Assembly (NCBI GenBank): GCA_021811265.1
Contig: JAJZPH010000010.1
Span: forward strand, 1 to 49,015
DNA length: 49,015 nt
Origin: a bacterium
GTDB taxonomy: Bacteria > Chlamydiota > Chlamydiia > Chlamydiales > SM23-39
Reading direction: 5' to 3'
In this document: positions 41,736 through 49,009 of the stretch, one piece after another
Layout of the letters: every line of letters starts with the position of its first letter
How positions within the stretch are numbered: position 1 is the first letter of the stretch
Made by a program: the position numbers and the translations under genes
Notes under the pieces: model-generated
What the model was told of the DNA's origin: nothing
What the model saw: only the letters and a program-made list of their open reading frames with translations
Database searches by the model: none

Positions 41736-41764
41736 ATTATATAATAAACATTAGTATATTTCAA
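41736..41764 (-). promoter_or_regulatory. Promoter of the small hydrophobic protein gene
   Basis: TTGAAA (41759-41764), 17 spacer bases, TATAAT (41736-41741) on the minus strand. A short inverted repeat GTTAATT/AATTAAC (41768-41783) lies directly upstream and could be an operator. Confidence 0.65.
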
Positions 41765-41857
41765 TAAGTTAATTGTAATTAACATTTCGTTGTAAAAAAA
41801 TATTTGTAATTCATTGATTTTGAAAGCCTAAAACGGGGGAAAATATTTCTAAGATTG

Positions 41858-41977
41858 AGAGGGTGTCTATACACAAAGAGCTTCAAAACTCGCGTTAACA
41901 AAGTGAGGTCCTGTCGCTTTTGCGATGGCAAAAATAACCCACAAAAGCGACGAACTCTCATTTTTTAGACACCCTCT
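41858..41977. repeat. Composite inverted-repeat element
   Basis: The outer arms AGAGGGTGTCTA (41858-41869) and its complement (41966-41977) are perfect. An inner pair GTCGCTTTTG/CAAAAGCGAC (41913-41922 with 41942-41951) forms a second stem. Between them TATACACAAAG (family A end) runs into CAAAACTCGCGTTAA (family B end), so pieces of both MITE-like families are joined here. No coding capacity is seen. It lies just after the comEC stop. Confidence 0.7.
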
Positions 41978-41997
41978 GAGGAAAAGAATATGGTTTG

Positions 41998-43482
41998 CTA
42001 GAGGAAAACAAAAAATTCTTTCTCTGATTTTTGCTTTTCCTTCCAGTAGATGAAGCCAAGGAATAAAAGCGACCAGTAGAGAATGAGAAATTCCATGGGA
42101 AATTGAGAGGAAAAGAGAGTTGCTTCAAAAGGGGCAGGCGGGTAGAGGACAAGGTCGATGGTTAACTTTGTCACAAAGGTGGTGATCCAGTAACAGAGGG
42201 GTGCAAGGAATGGGAGAAAAAGGTGCGCAAGGAGCGAAAAGATCAAAAAGAGAAGCGGAAGAAAACTCAAAAGGGGAAAAAAGAGGTTATAGAGAAGGCT
42301 CAAAAGGGGAAATTTGTGAAAATCGTAGAGGAGCAAGGGTAAGATCCAGAGATTGATTGCAAGGGAGAGGCTCAAAGCTTCTTTCAAGAGCGAGGAAGTT
42401 TTGTAGACCACCTGGTGAAAAAAGGTTGGCGCTTCTTCTCTTTTTTTAAAAACGGTGGAAAGAAGAGAGCTGAAAAGAGGAGTTCCTAAAATCAGAGCTC
42501 CGGTGCACAGAAAGCTAAGTTGAAAACCAATATCTTGAACGATAAAAGGATCGATTACAATGGCAACAAAAAGAGCGCATCCCAGTGCATTGAGAGAGTA
42601 GCTTTTTTTGGAAAAGATCTGGGCAAAAAGAAAGACCTGTACCATGAGATAGGCCCTTTGTATCGATGGCGCCGGGCCGATGAAAAGAAAATAGAGGTTC
42701 ACAAAAAAAAGAAGGACGAAGAGAGACTTTCTTTTGGTGAGGAAACGGTGTAATACAAAGGAAAGAAGGTAAATCAGAAAGGCAAAATGGGAGCCCGAGA
42801 TCGCCATTACATGTTGAAGGCCAAGGCGCGAAAAAGAAAATTTGAGCAAACGATCGTCCAAGTTTCCGGTGATAAGGCCATTCAGAAAAGCAAAAGATGG
42901 GGGGTGTGGGATTTTCTCTTCTAAAAAGCTTGCTATGGTTTTTTTTACCTTGTAGCGAATCTCTACCAGAGAAAAGGTTTTTTCTTTTTTCTTAAATCCC
43001 AATTTCTTGTCGAGCTTGAAAAAAAATGAAGTGGGACGCATGACTTTTAGCTCTCCCGACAACTGGTAGATGTGGTTTGCTGTGATTCTTGATCTCTCTG
43101 TTGGGTTTGTAAGAAAAAAAAATGCCGGAATGGAAGAAAGTGTTTCATTCGTTTCGGTGGTAAAGCGGATAAACTCTCCATGATATAGAAGTCGTTTTTG
43201 AAAAGAAGAGCATGGAGATATGGAGCGGATGTGAAAAAGCCCCGTCCCTTTTAGAGAGAGATTTTGGGGCAAGGGTGGGGGAAGAATGTGTGCGGTGTAG
43301 AGATATCCACACAGGGTGAGCAAGAAAGCGACAAGAAATTCTCTGCGAAAGAAAATGTAAGAGAAAAGAACAATGAGGGGAGACAATGAATGAGTGAGAG
43401 CAATGGATACCCCAATTAAAAGGCTTAAGCCAAAATAGAGGGCTGGATAGTGTTTCCAAAAATTCCAAAAAAGCGTTTTCAT
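41998..43482 (-). CDS. comEC: ComEC/Rec2 family competence membrane protein
   Basis: Polytopic inner-membrane channel for single-stranded DNA uptake in competent bacteria. The 494-residue protein has two N-terminal helices, a DUF4131-like soluble part (about 70-190) and the competence domain with the conserved LLKFSFSRLGLQHVMAISGSHFAFLIYLLSFVL block (about 210-245) and about eight more helices. The C-terminal metallo-beta-lactamase domain of long ComEC proteins is absent, as in Chlamydia CT339. It is transcribed divergently from hprK across about 100 AT-rich bases. Confidence 0.9.
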   Translation of the reverse strand: MKTLFWNFWKHYPALYFGLSLLIGVSIALTHSLSPLIVLFSYIFFRREFLVAFLLTLCGYLYTAHILPPPLPQNLSLKGTGLFHIRSISPCSSFQKRLLYHGEFIRFTTETNETLSSIPAFFFLTNPTERSRITANHIYQLSGELKVMRPTSFFFKLDKKLGFKKKEKTFSLVEIRYKVKKTIASFLEEKIPHPPSFAFLNGLITGNLDDRLLKFSFSRLGLQHVMAISGSHFAFLIYLLSFVLHRFLTKRKSLFVLLFFVNLYFLFIGPAPSIQRAYLMVQVFLFAQIFSKKSYSLNALGCALFVAIVIDPFIVQDIGFQLSFLCTGALILGTPLFSSLLSTVFKKREEAPTFFHQVVYKTSSLLKEALSLSLAINLWILPLLLYDFHKFPLLSLLYNLFFPLLSFLPLLFLIFSLLAHLFLPFLAPLCYWITTFVTKLTIDLVLYPPAPFEATLFSSQFPMEFLILYWSLLFLGFIYWKEKQKSEKEFFVFL

Positions 43483-43583
43483 AAAGGAAACAAGTGTAGA
43501 GAAATTTTCTCATTTTTTTCTCTTTTAAAAAGATTTTTTTTCAATTAGGATTGCTTTGTGGAGTTTTTTGTTCGGGGGAACGG

Positions 43584-44531
43584 GTGGTTGGAAAAAGCGT
43601 TCGGGATTTTCATAAAACTTATGGAAAAGAGTTGGGTCTTGAGTTGGCTGCCGGGCGCAAAGGTTTGCATCGTAAAATCGTCAAAATGGTATGCCGGCCG
43701 GGTCTGGGCTTAGCTGGATTTGCAGAGGATCTTCCCAAGGGCTGTCTTGTGTGGGGAGGTGTCGAAGCATCCTATCTCATGCAGCTCTCCTCATCGTTGC
43801 AACTGGCGCGTTTCCGTCAGCTTCTGACGCAAAAGGTCTCAATGGTCATTTGCGACAAGGCCTGTTCTTTTCCTGCAAAGATCAGAGCCCTGTGTGATGA
43901 GAAAAAAATTGCTTTTTTTACCACCAGCTGTCCAATCGAAGAGCTTATTTCGAGAATCTTTCATATTTTCGAAGAACTGTGCGCTCCAGAAATCGTGCTC
44001 TCTGGGACCATGGTTGAAGTTTTTGGAGTGGGAATTTTGATTCAAGGAGAGTCATTCCATGGAAAGAGTGAATCGGCGCTGAGCCTATTGGAAAAGGGGC
44101 ATAGGCTCGTTGCAGATGATCTTGTAATCATTCAGAGAAAAGGGTGGAAATATCTCATAGGGTCGTGCTTTGCGCTCGGCCGCTATCATATGCATATTCG
44201 CAATGTAGGTCTGATTCATGCAGCACATCTATTTGGCACAGGCGCTGTCAGAAAGAGCAAAAGAGTGGATCTGATCGTCTGTTTGGAAGATGGAAAAGAG
44301 AAGGGGGATCCAGACCCGCGAGGTTTCGAAGAAGAATTTGTAGAGCTTTTAGATGTCCGAGTCCCTATGTACCACCTCTCGACACACGTGGGAAACAACC
44401 TTCCCTTACTACTCGAGACACTCGCACTCAACTGGCGTTTGCAAGAGATGGGAAAGCGTACTGACAAAGAGTTTCAAAAAAAGCTCTTGTGCACCATGCG
44501 CCACAAAGATCGAACAGCGAGCAGGACGTGA
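43584..44531 (+). CDS. hprK: HPr kinase/phosphorylase
   Basis: Bifunctional enzyme that phosphorylates or dephosphorylates the regulatory serine of HPr. The C-terminal kinase domain carries the P-loop block VEVFGVGILIQGESFHGKSESALSLLEKGHRLVADD. The P-loop reads GESFHGKSE where most HprK have GxSGxGKSE. The K3-type capping loop and HprK signature are less clear but the overall pattern is convincing. I prefer GTG 43584 as start because GGGGGAA lies just upstream; TTG 43551 is an alternative that adds 11 residues. The stop overlaps the ptsH start (GTGA). The position equals CT338. Confidence 0.85.
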   Translation: MVGKSVRDFHKTYGKELGLELAAGRKGLHRKIVKMVCRPGLGLAGFAEDLPKGCLVWGGVEASYLMQLSSSLQLARFRQLLTQKVSMVICDKACSFPAKIRALCDEKKIAFFTTSCPIEELISRIFHIFEELCAPEIVLSGTMVEVFGVGILIQGESFHGKSESALSLLEKGHRLVADDLVIIQRKGWKYLIGSCFALGRYHMHIRNVGLIHAAHLFGTGAVRKSKRVDLIVCLEDGKEKGDPDPRGFEEEFVELLDVRVPMYHLSTHVGNNLPLLLETLALNWRLQEMGKRTDKEFQKKLLCTMRHKDRTASRT

Positions 44532-44809
44532 AGATTATCAAACGCCTCACTATCCAAAACGAGCTTGGTCTGCATATGCGTCCCGCAGCATACATCTTAA
44601 AACTTTTGCACAGATCCAAATCTTCTGTTTATTTTACTCATAAGAATGAGACGGTCAATGCGCGATCGATCATCAATATTTTGATGATGGTGGCAAAGAA
44701 AAACGAGGAGATTGAGGTCAGCATCGAGGGAGAAGATGCCGTGGAGGTCATGAATCTTTTAGCAGAAGCTTTTGCAAATGCATTTGGAGAAAAGGATGGC
44801 GCCTCATAA
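44528..44809 (+). CDS. ptsH: Phosphocarrier protein HPr
   Basis: Small PTS phosphocarrier of 93 residues. The active-site block NELGLHMRPAA contains His16 (equivalent to His15), which accepts phosphate from enzyme I. The regulatory block NARSIINIL contains Ser47 (equivalent to Ser46), the HprK target. The GTG start at 44528 overlaps the hprK stop. Keeping both sites with an adjacent hprK points to a regulatory PTS; Chlamydiae lack full sugar-specific transport sets and I see none here. Confidence 0.94.
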   Translation: MKIIKRLTIQNELGLHMRPAAYILKLLHRSKSSVYFTHKNETVNARSIINILMMVAKKNEEIEVSIEGEDAVEVMNLLAEAFANAFGEKDGAS

Positions 44810-45530
44810 GGAGATTCGCTTGAGGGGAGTTGCGCTGAGCTCGGGCATTGCCTTTGGCAGGGTGCATTTTCATGAAAAACCATCGAGCAGGAAGAAAAAA
44901 AATGGTTTGAAAAAAAATGAAACTGAAAGCGAAATCCTTCGCTATCACTTGGCTCTTCAAAAAAGCCAAAAAGAGGTAGAAGAAAAGCAACGATTCTGCC
45001 AAGAAAAGAGTTCTTCTCTTGTCCAAGAGCTTGTGCAAGCACAAGGTGAGCTAATTGTAGATCCGAATCTTGTAAAAAGCGTGGAAAACAAGATCCGCTT
45101 TTTCGGACAGAGAGCTGAAATGGCACTGCAGAGCGTGACAGAAGAGTATTGTGCCAAGTTTCATCAAATTCAAGATCCCTATTTCCAACAAAGAGCCCAA
45201 GATATTGTCGATGCCACTCGTCATGTCTTCAAACATTTGGAAGATCTTCCTCAGAAAAAACAAGAGGGTGCAACCTACGTTCTTTGTGCCGAAGAGATTT
45301 TTCCGTCCGACGCTATGCCACAAGAGGATAGTAAGATCGTGGCATTTGTCACTGCCTACGGTGGCTACAATTCCCATGCTGCGATTGTGGCCAGATCGAG
45401 GAGCCTGCCCTATGTTTCTGCAATTGATTTGACCCAAATTGAGAGTCGGTTCCATGGAGAAATAGTAGTGGATGGACTGTTAGGAGAGGTGATCTTGCAC
45501 CCTTGTAAAAAAACCTTAAAAATGCTATGA
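44796..45530 (+). CDS. ptsI: PTS enzyme I, N-terminal (HPr-binding, phospho-His) half; frame broken
   Basis: Residues 1-244 correspond to the EIN domain: the LSSGIAFGRV start, the helical HPr-binding subdomain, and the phospho-histidine block YGGYNSHAAIVARSRSLPYV with active His194 (E. coli His189). The frame then meets TGA at 45528, directly after the phospho-His domain. The following frame (+1) continues without loss with the linker helix and EIC domain. Deleting one A from the A5 run at 45518-45522 (or one base at 45525) would restore a single protein of normal enzyme I length. The start ATG 44796 has GGAG six bases upstream and overlaps ptsH by 14 bases. Either a real split, a frameshift mutation or a sequencing error. 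Confidence 0.85.
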   Translation: MAPHKEIRLRGVALSSGIAFGRVHFHEKPSSRKKKNGLKKNETESEILRYHLALQKSQKEVEEKQRFCQEKSSSLVQELVQAQGELIVDPNLVKSVENKIRFFGQRAEMALQSVTEEYCAKFHQIQDPYFQQRAQDIVDATRHVFKHLEDLPQKKQEGATYVLCAEEIFPSDAMPQEDSKIVAFVTAYGGYNSHAAIVARSRSLPYVSAIDLTQIESRFHGEIVVDGLLGEVILHPCKKTLKML

Positions 45531-45546
45531 AAAAAAACGCGCATCT

Positions 45547-46458
45547 TTGGAGAAAGAAAAGAAGAAGAAGGCTGTGCTTGATCCCTATTATCACATGAGC
45601 GATGGTCGGCAGATTGCATGTTATGTCAATATGGAAACCGAAAGAGACATCGACGCGGTGTTGCAACAAAAGGTTGCAGGAGTAGGTATTTTTCGCACCG
45701 AGTTTCTCTGTGTGGCGGAAAAAGGTGTTCCTTCAATGGAAAGGCAGGCGCAAATCTACACAGCCCTTGCAGAAAAATTATCTCCTCTGCCATTTGTGAT
45801 CCGCCTCTTCGACTTTGGGGCAGATAAATGCGATCTTCTTTTTGGCAAGAAAAATCCATTTGGGAAAAAAGTTTCGGCCCGCGGAGTGGGATTTTTATTG
45901 CAACATCCCAAAATTCTGCAAGATCAGCTTTGTGCCATCATGCGCGCATCTTCTATAGGCAATGTACGTTTGCTGCTTCCCTTTGTTTCCTCATTAGAAG
46001 ATGTTTGCATGGTCAAAAAAATGATCGATACAATCAAGCAGAAAACCAAAAAATTCTCTCTGGGCGCGATGATCGAGGTTCCAGCAGCAGCTCTTATGGC
46101 AGACCAGCTGGTGCAAGAAGTTGATTTTTTATCGATTGGGACCAATGATTTGGTGCACTATCTATTTGGGTTGGATCGAAATCAAGCCTCTGCTTTTTCC
46201 AAGGATATTGTTCCCAGCCTCAGGCGTGTGTTACAAATGGTAGTCTGCGCTGCGAAAGACGCGAAAAAACCTTTGATTCTCTGTGGAGAAATGGCAGCGC
46301 ACAAAGAGCTTTTGCCCATCTTTTTAGAACTGGGAATAGAAAGTTTTTCTCTTTCCACCGCGCACCTTTCGGCTTTTAAGGAAAGGATGCAAGCTCTGCA
46401 TGTTATAGAGAGAGCGAAGAGCTCTATGCTAAGCCCGCAAAGGGTGAGGAGCCGCTAG
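45547..46458 (+). CDS. ptsI: PTS enzyme I, C-terminal (PEP-binding, dimerisation) half; separate frame
   Basis: Encodes the complete EIC barrel: linker helix, GVGIFRTEFL, IRLFDFGADK, ARGVGFLLQHP, MIEVPAAALMADQL, VDFLSIGTNDLVHYLFGLDRN, and the catalytic cysteine block LCGEMA. All PEP and Mg ligands I can recognise are intact. The frame is open from 45520, but no good start is present: TTG 45547, GTG 45574 and ATG 45595 are candidates, with GGAGAAAG-like purine tracts nearby. If truly separate it would have to phosphorylate the EIN half in trans. The 3' end overlaps ybaB by 35 bases, convergent. Confidence 0.8.
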   Translation: MEKEKKKKAVLDPYYHMSDGRQIACYVNMETERDIDAVLQQKVAGVGIFRTEFLCVAEKGVPSMERQAQIYTALAEKLSPLPFVIRLFDFGADKCDLLFGKKNPFGKKVSARGVGFLLQHPKILQDQLCAIMRASSIGNVRLLLPFVSSLEDVCMVKKMIDTIKQKTKKFSLGAMIEVPAAALMADQLVQEVDFLSIGTNDLVHYLFGLDRNQASAFSKDIVPSLRRVLQMVVCAAKDAKKPLILCGEMAAHKELLPIFLELGIESFSLSTAHLSAFKERMQALHVIERAKSSMLSPQRVRSR

Positions 46459-46717
46459 TTTTTGCTTCGATTTTTGCAAAAGCGTCTTTGTAAGCCGCTA
46501 CGATCAGATCTTGCAGGCCCTCTATATCATTGGGATCAACACACTCTTTTTGGATTTTTACATGTTTCATTTCTTTGGCTCCACTCAGAGTGATTGTCAC
46601 AAGTCCGCCGCCGGCGCTGCCCACCTCTTCCATTTTCTTTAACTCTTCCTGCATCTGACCAAATTGATCTTGCATCAATCTGGCCTGTTTTTTCATTTTG
46701 GAAAAACCGCTTCCCAT
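46424..46717 (-). CDS. YbaB/EbfC family nucleoid-associated protein
   Basis: A 97-residue DNA-binding dimer of the YbaB/EbfC family: N-terminal helix KMKKQARLMQDQFGQMQEELKKMEEVGSAGGGLVTITLSGAKEMKHVKI, followed by DPNDIEGLQDLIVAAYKDAFAKI. The length is normal. It lies 3 bases downstream of dnaX, the widespread dnaX-ybaB(-recR) arrangement, and matches CT335. It probably bends or bridges DNA. Confidence 0.95.
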   Translation of the reverse strand: MGSGFSKMKKQARLMQDQFGQMQEELKKMEEVGSAGGGLVTITLSGAKEMKHVKIQKECVDPNDIEGLQDLIVAAYKDAFAKIEAKTSGSSPFAGLA

Positions 46718-46720
46718 TGC

Positions 46721-48283
46721 TTACCTCCCTCTATCTATTTCAAGAGAACCTTCTAGTTCTATGCTGGCAAATCGCATTACGGTATCATAGTGGCTCTGCG
46801 GCTTGCCTGGCAGAACTTTTTTTTCCTCATTTGTTTTTACTGATTGCTCTATAGGCGGTAGGGGCTTTTCTGTTTCTGCTGGGTTTTTTGTTTTCGGTGC
46901 GAGAGAAAAGGGAATTTTTTCCAAAAGAGGTGCTGGCGATCGAGAAGCTTCCGCTATCACTTTTTTTTCGGGAGGTAGTTTTAGATCGGGCTTTTCTTCT
47001 CTATCTGTTTTGTCAATCTCATGAGAGGTGGTGTTTTTCTCGCAGGCCGTATGCTTGTTGGGTGTAGAAGATTCTTCGAGAGGTGGTGTTGCATTATGAG
47101 GAGGGAGGTGGTGGCTTTCTTTTTCTGGAAGTTCGGCAGAAGCTTTTTTTTCTAGTGTAACGAGCCTGCGAACAAGAGAGGGAAGAGAGATGCGTTCTTT
47201 CATGCGAATGAGCTCTAATAGCAGAACTTCGAGAGAGGCTCTTTTAAAAACGCTACGCTGGAGAGTTTGTAGGGAATACATCAAAGTGTCCATAATGGCA
47301 AGAAGCTCTTCTTGCGTGTAGAGAGACTCTTTTTTTTGATATTCCGCTTTGAGAGTGTCGGAAAGTGGAAGAAGAGAGACGTTCCCTAATTTGATGAGCA
47401 ACATTCTTCGAAAATGTTCGATAAGCTCTTCGACAAAATAAAAGAAATCTTTTCCTGTTGTGACAAGAGAATTGACGCACGTAAATGCAAAGGAGAGGTT
47501 TTTTTCTTGAATGGCCGTGTCTAACTGGAAGAAGGATTCATAGGGAGTGGCTCCCAGAGTCTGGTGGATGATTTTTGTAGAGATGGGCCCTTCTTCAAAA
47601 CAGAAGATCTGGTCGAGCAGGGACTCCGCATCGCGCAAAGAACCATCGGAAAAACGTGCGATCAAGTGGAGTGCTTCTTCTTCCACTTCGCGAGAAAAGT
47701 TGTGCGCAATGGCAGATAGTTTTTTGACAATGTTTTCGTGAGAAATTTGCGTGAGGTCAAATCGCTGGCAGCGGCTGACGATGGTGGGAAGCACCTTATG
47801 TGCTTCTGTGGTGGCGAAAAAGAATTTGACGGAAGGGGGTGGCTCTTCTAATGTCTTCAAAAGAGCATTAAAAGCTTCTTTTGTGAGCATGTGCACTTCG
47901 TCGATAATGTAGATTTTGTAGCCATGAGAAGGTGCATAGGTGATGGTTTCATTGATTTGGCGCATGTCGTCGATGCCACGGTTGGAAGCTCCGTCGATTT
48001 CAATCACGTCCATGGATCTGGAGGCTGCAATCTCTCTGCAGGAAACACACTCGTTACAAGGCTCTATTTTTTCATCGAGGTTTTGGCAGTTGAGCGCTTT
48101 GGCAAAAAGGCGTGCAAGAGTGGTTTTGCCAGTGCCCCTCGAGCCCGAAAAGAGGTACGCGTGGGCAGTTCTTTTGAGTCGTATGGAGTTTTTTAGCGTG
48201 GTGACAATGGCTTCTTGTCCCACGACCTCATGAAACTTTTGTGGGCGGAACTTTCTCGTGAATGCTTGGTAGAATTCGGTCAC
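46721..48283 (-). CDS. dnaX: DNA polymerase III subunit gamma/tau
   Basis: Clamp-loader ATPase. It has Walker A GSRGTGKTT (residues 47-55), a zinc module CNECVSCREI, Walker B IIDEVHML and sensor I TTEAHKVLPTIVSRCQRF, with the collar domain to about residue 365. A Pro/Glu/Lys-rich tail follows to residue 520. The start is GTG 48283 with GGAG six bases upstream. At codons 378-380 an A8 run (47144-47151) is a potential slippage site: a -1 shift would end after 16 further codons, giving a 396-residue gamma-like product lacking the tail. This is the CT334 position. Confidence 0.95.
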   Translation of the reverse strand: MTEFYQAFTRKFRPQKFHEVVGQEAIVTTLKNSIRLKRTAHAYLFSGSRGTGKTTLARLFAKALNCQNLDEKIEPCNECVSCREIAASRSMDVIEIDGASNRGIDDMRQINETITYAPSHGYKIYIIDEVHMLTKEAFNALLKTLEEPPPSVKFFFATTEAHKVLPTIVSRCQRFDLTQISHENIVKKLSAIAHNFSREVEEEALHLIARFSDGSLRDAESLLDQIFCFEEGPISTKIIHQTLGATPYESFFQLDTAIQEKNLSFAFTCVNSLVTTGKDFFYFVEELIEHFRRMLLIKLGNVSLLPLSDTLKAEYQKKESLYTQEELLAIMDTLMYSLQTLQRSVFKRASLEVLLLELIRMKERISLPSLVRRLVTLEKKASAELPEKESHHLPPHNATPPLEESSTPNKHTACEKNTTSHEIDKTDREEKPDLKLPPEKKVIAEASRSPAPLLEKIPFSLAPKTKNPAETEKPLPPIEQSVKTNEEKKVLPGKPQSHYDTVMRFASIELEGSLEIDRGR

Positions 48284-48324
48284 TGTTTCTCCACAATTTT
48301 TATCCCATTTTTAGACAAAAACCC

Positions 48325-48330
48325 ATTATA
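48325..48330 (-). promoter_or_regulatory. Putative -10 box of dnaX
   Basis: A perfect TATAAT lies on the minus strand 42 bases before the dnaX GTG. No good -35 hexamer is seen at the normal spacing, so this is weak evidence. Confidence 0.35.
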
Positions 48331-48396
48331 CTCAAGTTTCTTGAAAGAATCTGGCGACAATTGCTTCGATGGGATTTGAAAAATGCCACCGCTGTG

Positions 48397-48870
48397 TTAT
48401 TGGAAAAACTGCAGCAATAAACGGGTTAATGCTGTGTCGGGGTGAACACGGATGCTCTGATGATCTTTTAGCAAGCACAGCACTATGCCATCCGCTCTTT
48501 CGATGGAAAAGTTGCAATGGGATGGATCGCAGCCATTTTCTTGTGCCGTGTGAACAAATGTGGGATTGCGACGTAGCTGAGCTACAAGAGAGGAACTCTT
48601 TGTTTCTTCTTTGTTTTTAGGCGGGGATGTGTCTGTGTGCTGGTACAAACTTAATAATTTGCAGAGGTCGTGGGATGTGGCAATTGCAACGAAGAGGTTA
48701 GGAGGTGCGGAAAGCACAAATGGTGGGTCGGTTTTTTCCATCGCTCTTCGAGACAGCCACTCGGCAAATTGGGGGCTGATGGGAACAAAACATTGAGGGT
48801 TTTGCCCCTCGGAAGTTTTTTTGCGATAAGATTCAACGCCTGATGAAGGGGATTGAACGCTAGAGGTCAT
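48397..48870 (-). CDS. Hypothetical protein
   Basis: A 157-residue soluble product with no signal peptide or membrane helix and no family I recognise. It is rich in Ser, Pro and His and has six cysteines, including CDPSHC. The start is supported by AAAAAGGAAA about 6 bases before the ATG. It lies between dnaX and the nested repeats at the right edge. It could be lineage-specific. Confidence 0.5.
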   Translation of the reverse strand: MTSSVQSPSSGVESYRKKTSEGQNPQCFVPISPQFAEWLSRRAMEKTDPPFVLSAPPNLFVAIATSHDLCKLLSLYQHTDTSPPKNKEETKSSSLVAQLRRNPTFVHTAQENGCDPSHCNFSIERADGIVLCLLKDHQSIRVHPDTALTRLLLQFFQ

Positions 48871-48888
48871 TAAAAATTTCCTTTTTTA

Positions 48889-48928
48889 TTAACGCGAGTT
48901 TTGGATAAGGCACTCATGAAAAAGGGCT
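48889..48928. repeat. Left half of a family B MITE-like element
   Basis: Forty bases identical to 31551-31590, i.e. one terminal arm and the inner stem side of the family B element. The right half does not follow; instead a long palindrome begins 10 bases later, as if it had inserted into or replaced part of the element. The missing half may lie beyond the window. Confidence 0.75.
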
Positions 48929-48938
48929 ATCTTTCAGC

Positions 48939-49009
48939 GATTTAACAACCAAAATTGGGAAAATGAGGGCGCCTTCGACCTCTATTTTCCCAATTTTGGT
49001 TGTTAAATC
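48939..49009. repeat. Long perfect palindrome (26-bp arms)
   Basis: The arms 48939-48964 and 48984-49009 are perfect 26-bp inverted repeats (starting GATTTAACAACCAAAATTGG) around a 19-base centre that itself pairs GAGG with CCTC. TCAG and CTGA extend the symmetry outward to the window edge. It is probably another small inverted-repeat element; no T-run follows, so it is not an ordinary terminator. Confidence 0.8.

Noticed and set aside
48889..49009. Reading the right-edge repeats as a replication origin or CRISPR leader
   Set aside because: No DnaA-box cluster or repeat periodicity; perfect palindrome arms and identity to the 31552 element fit small mobile elements better.
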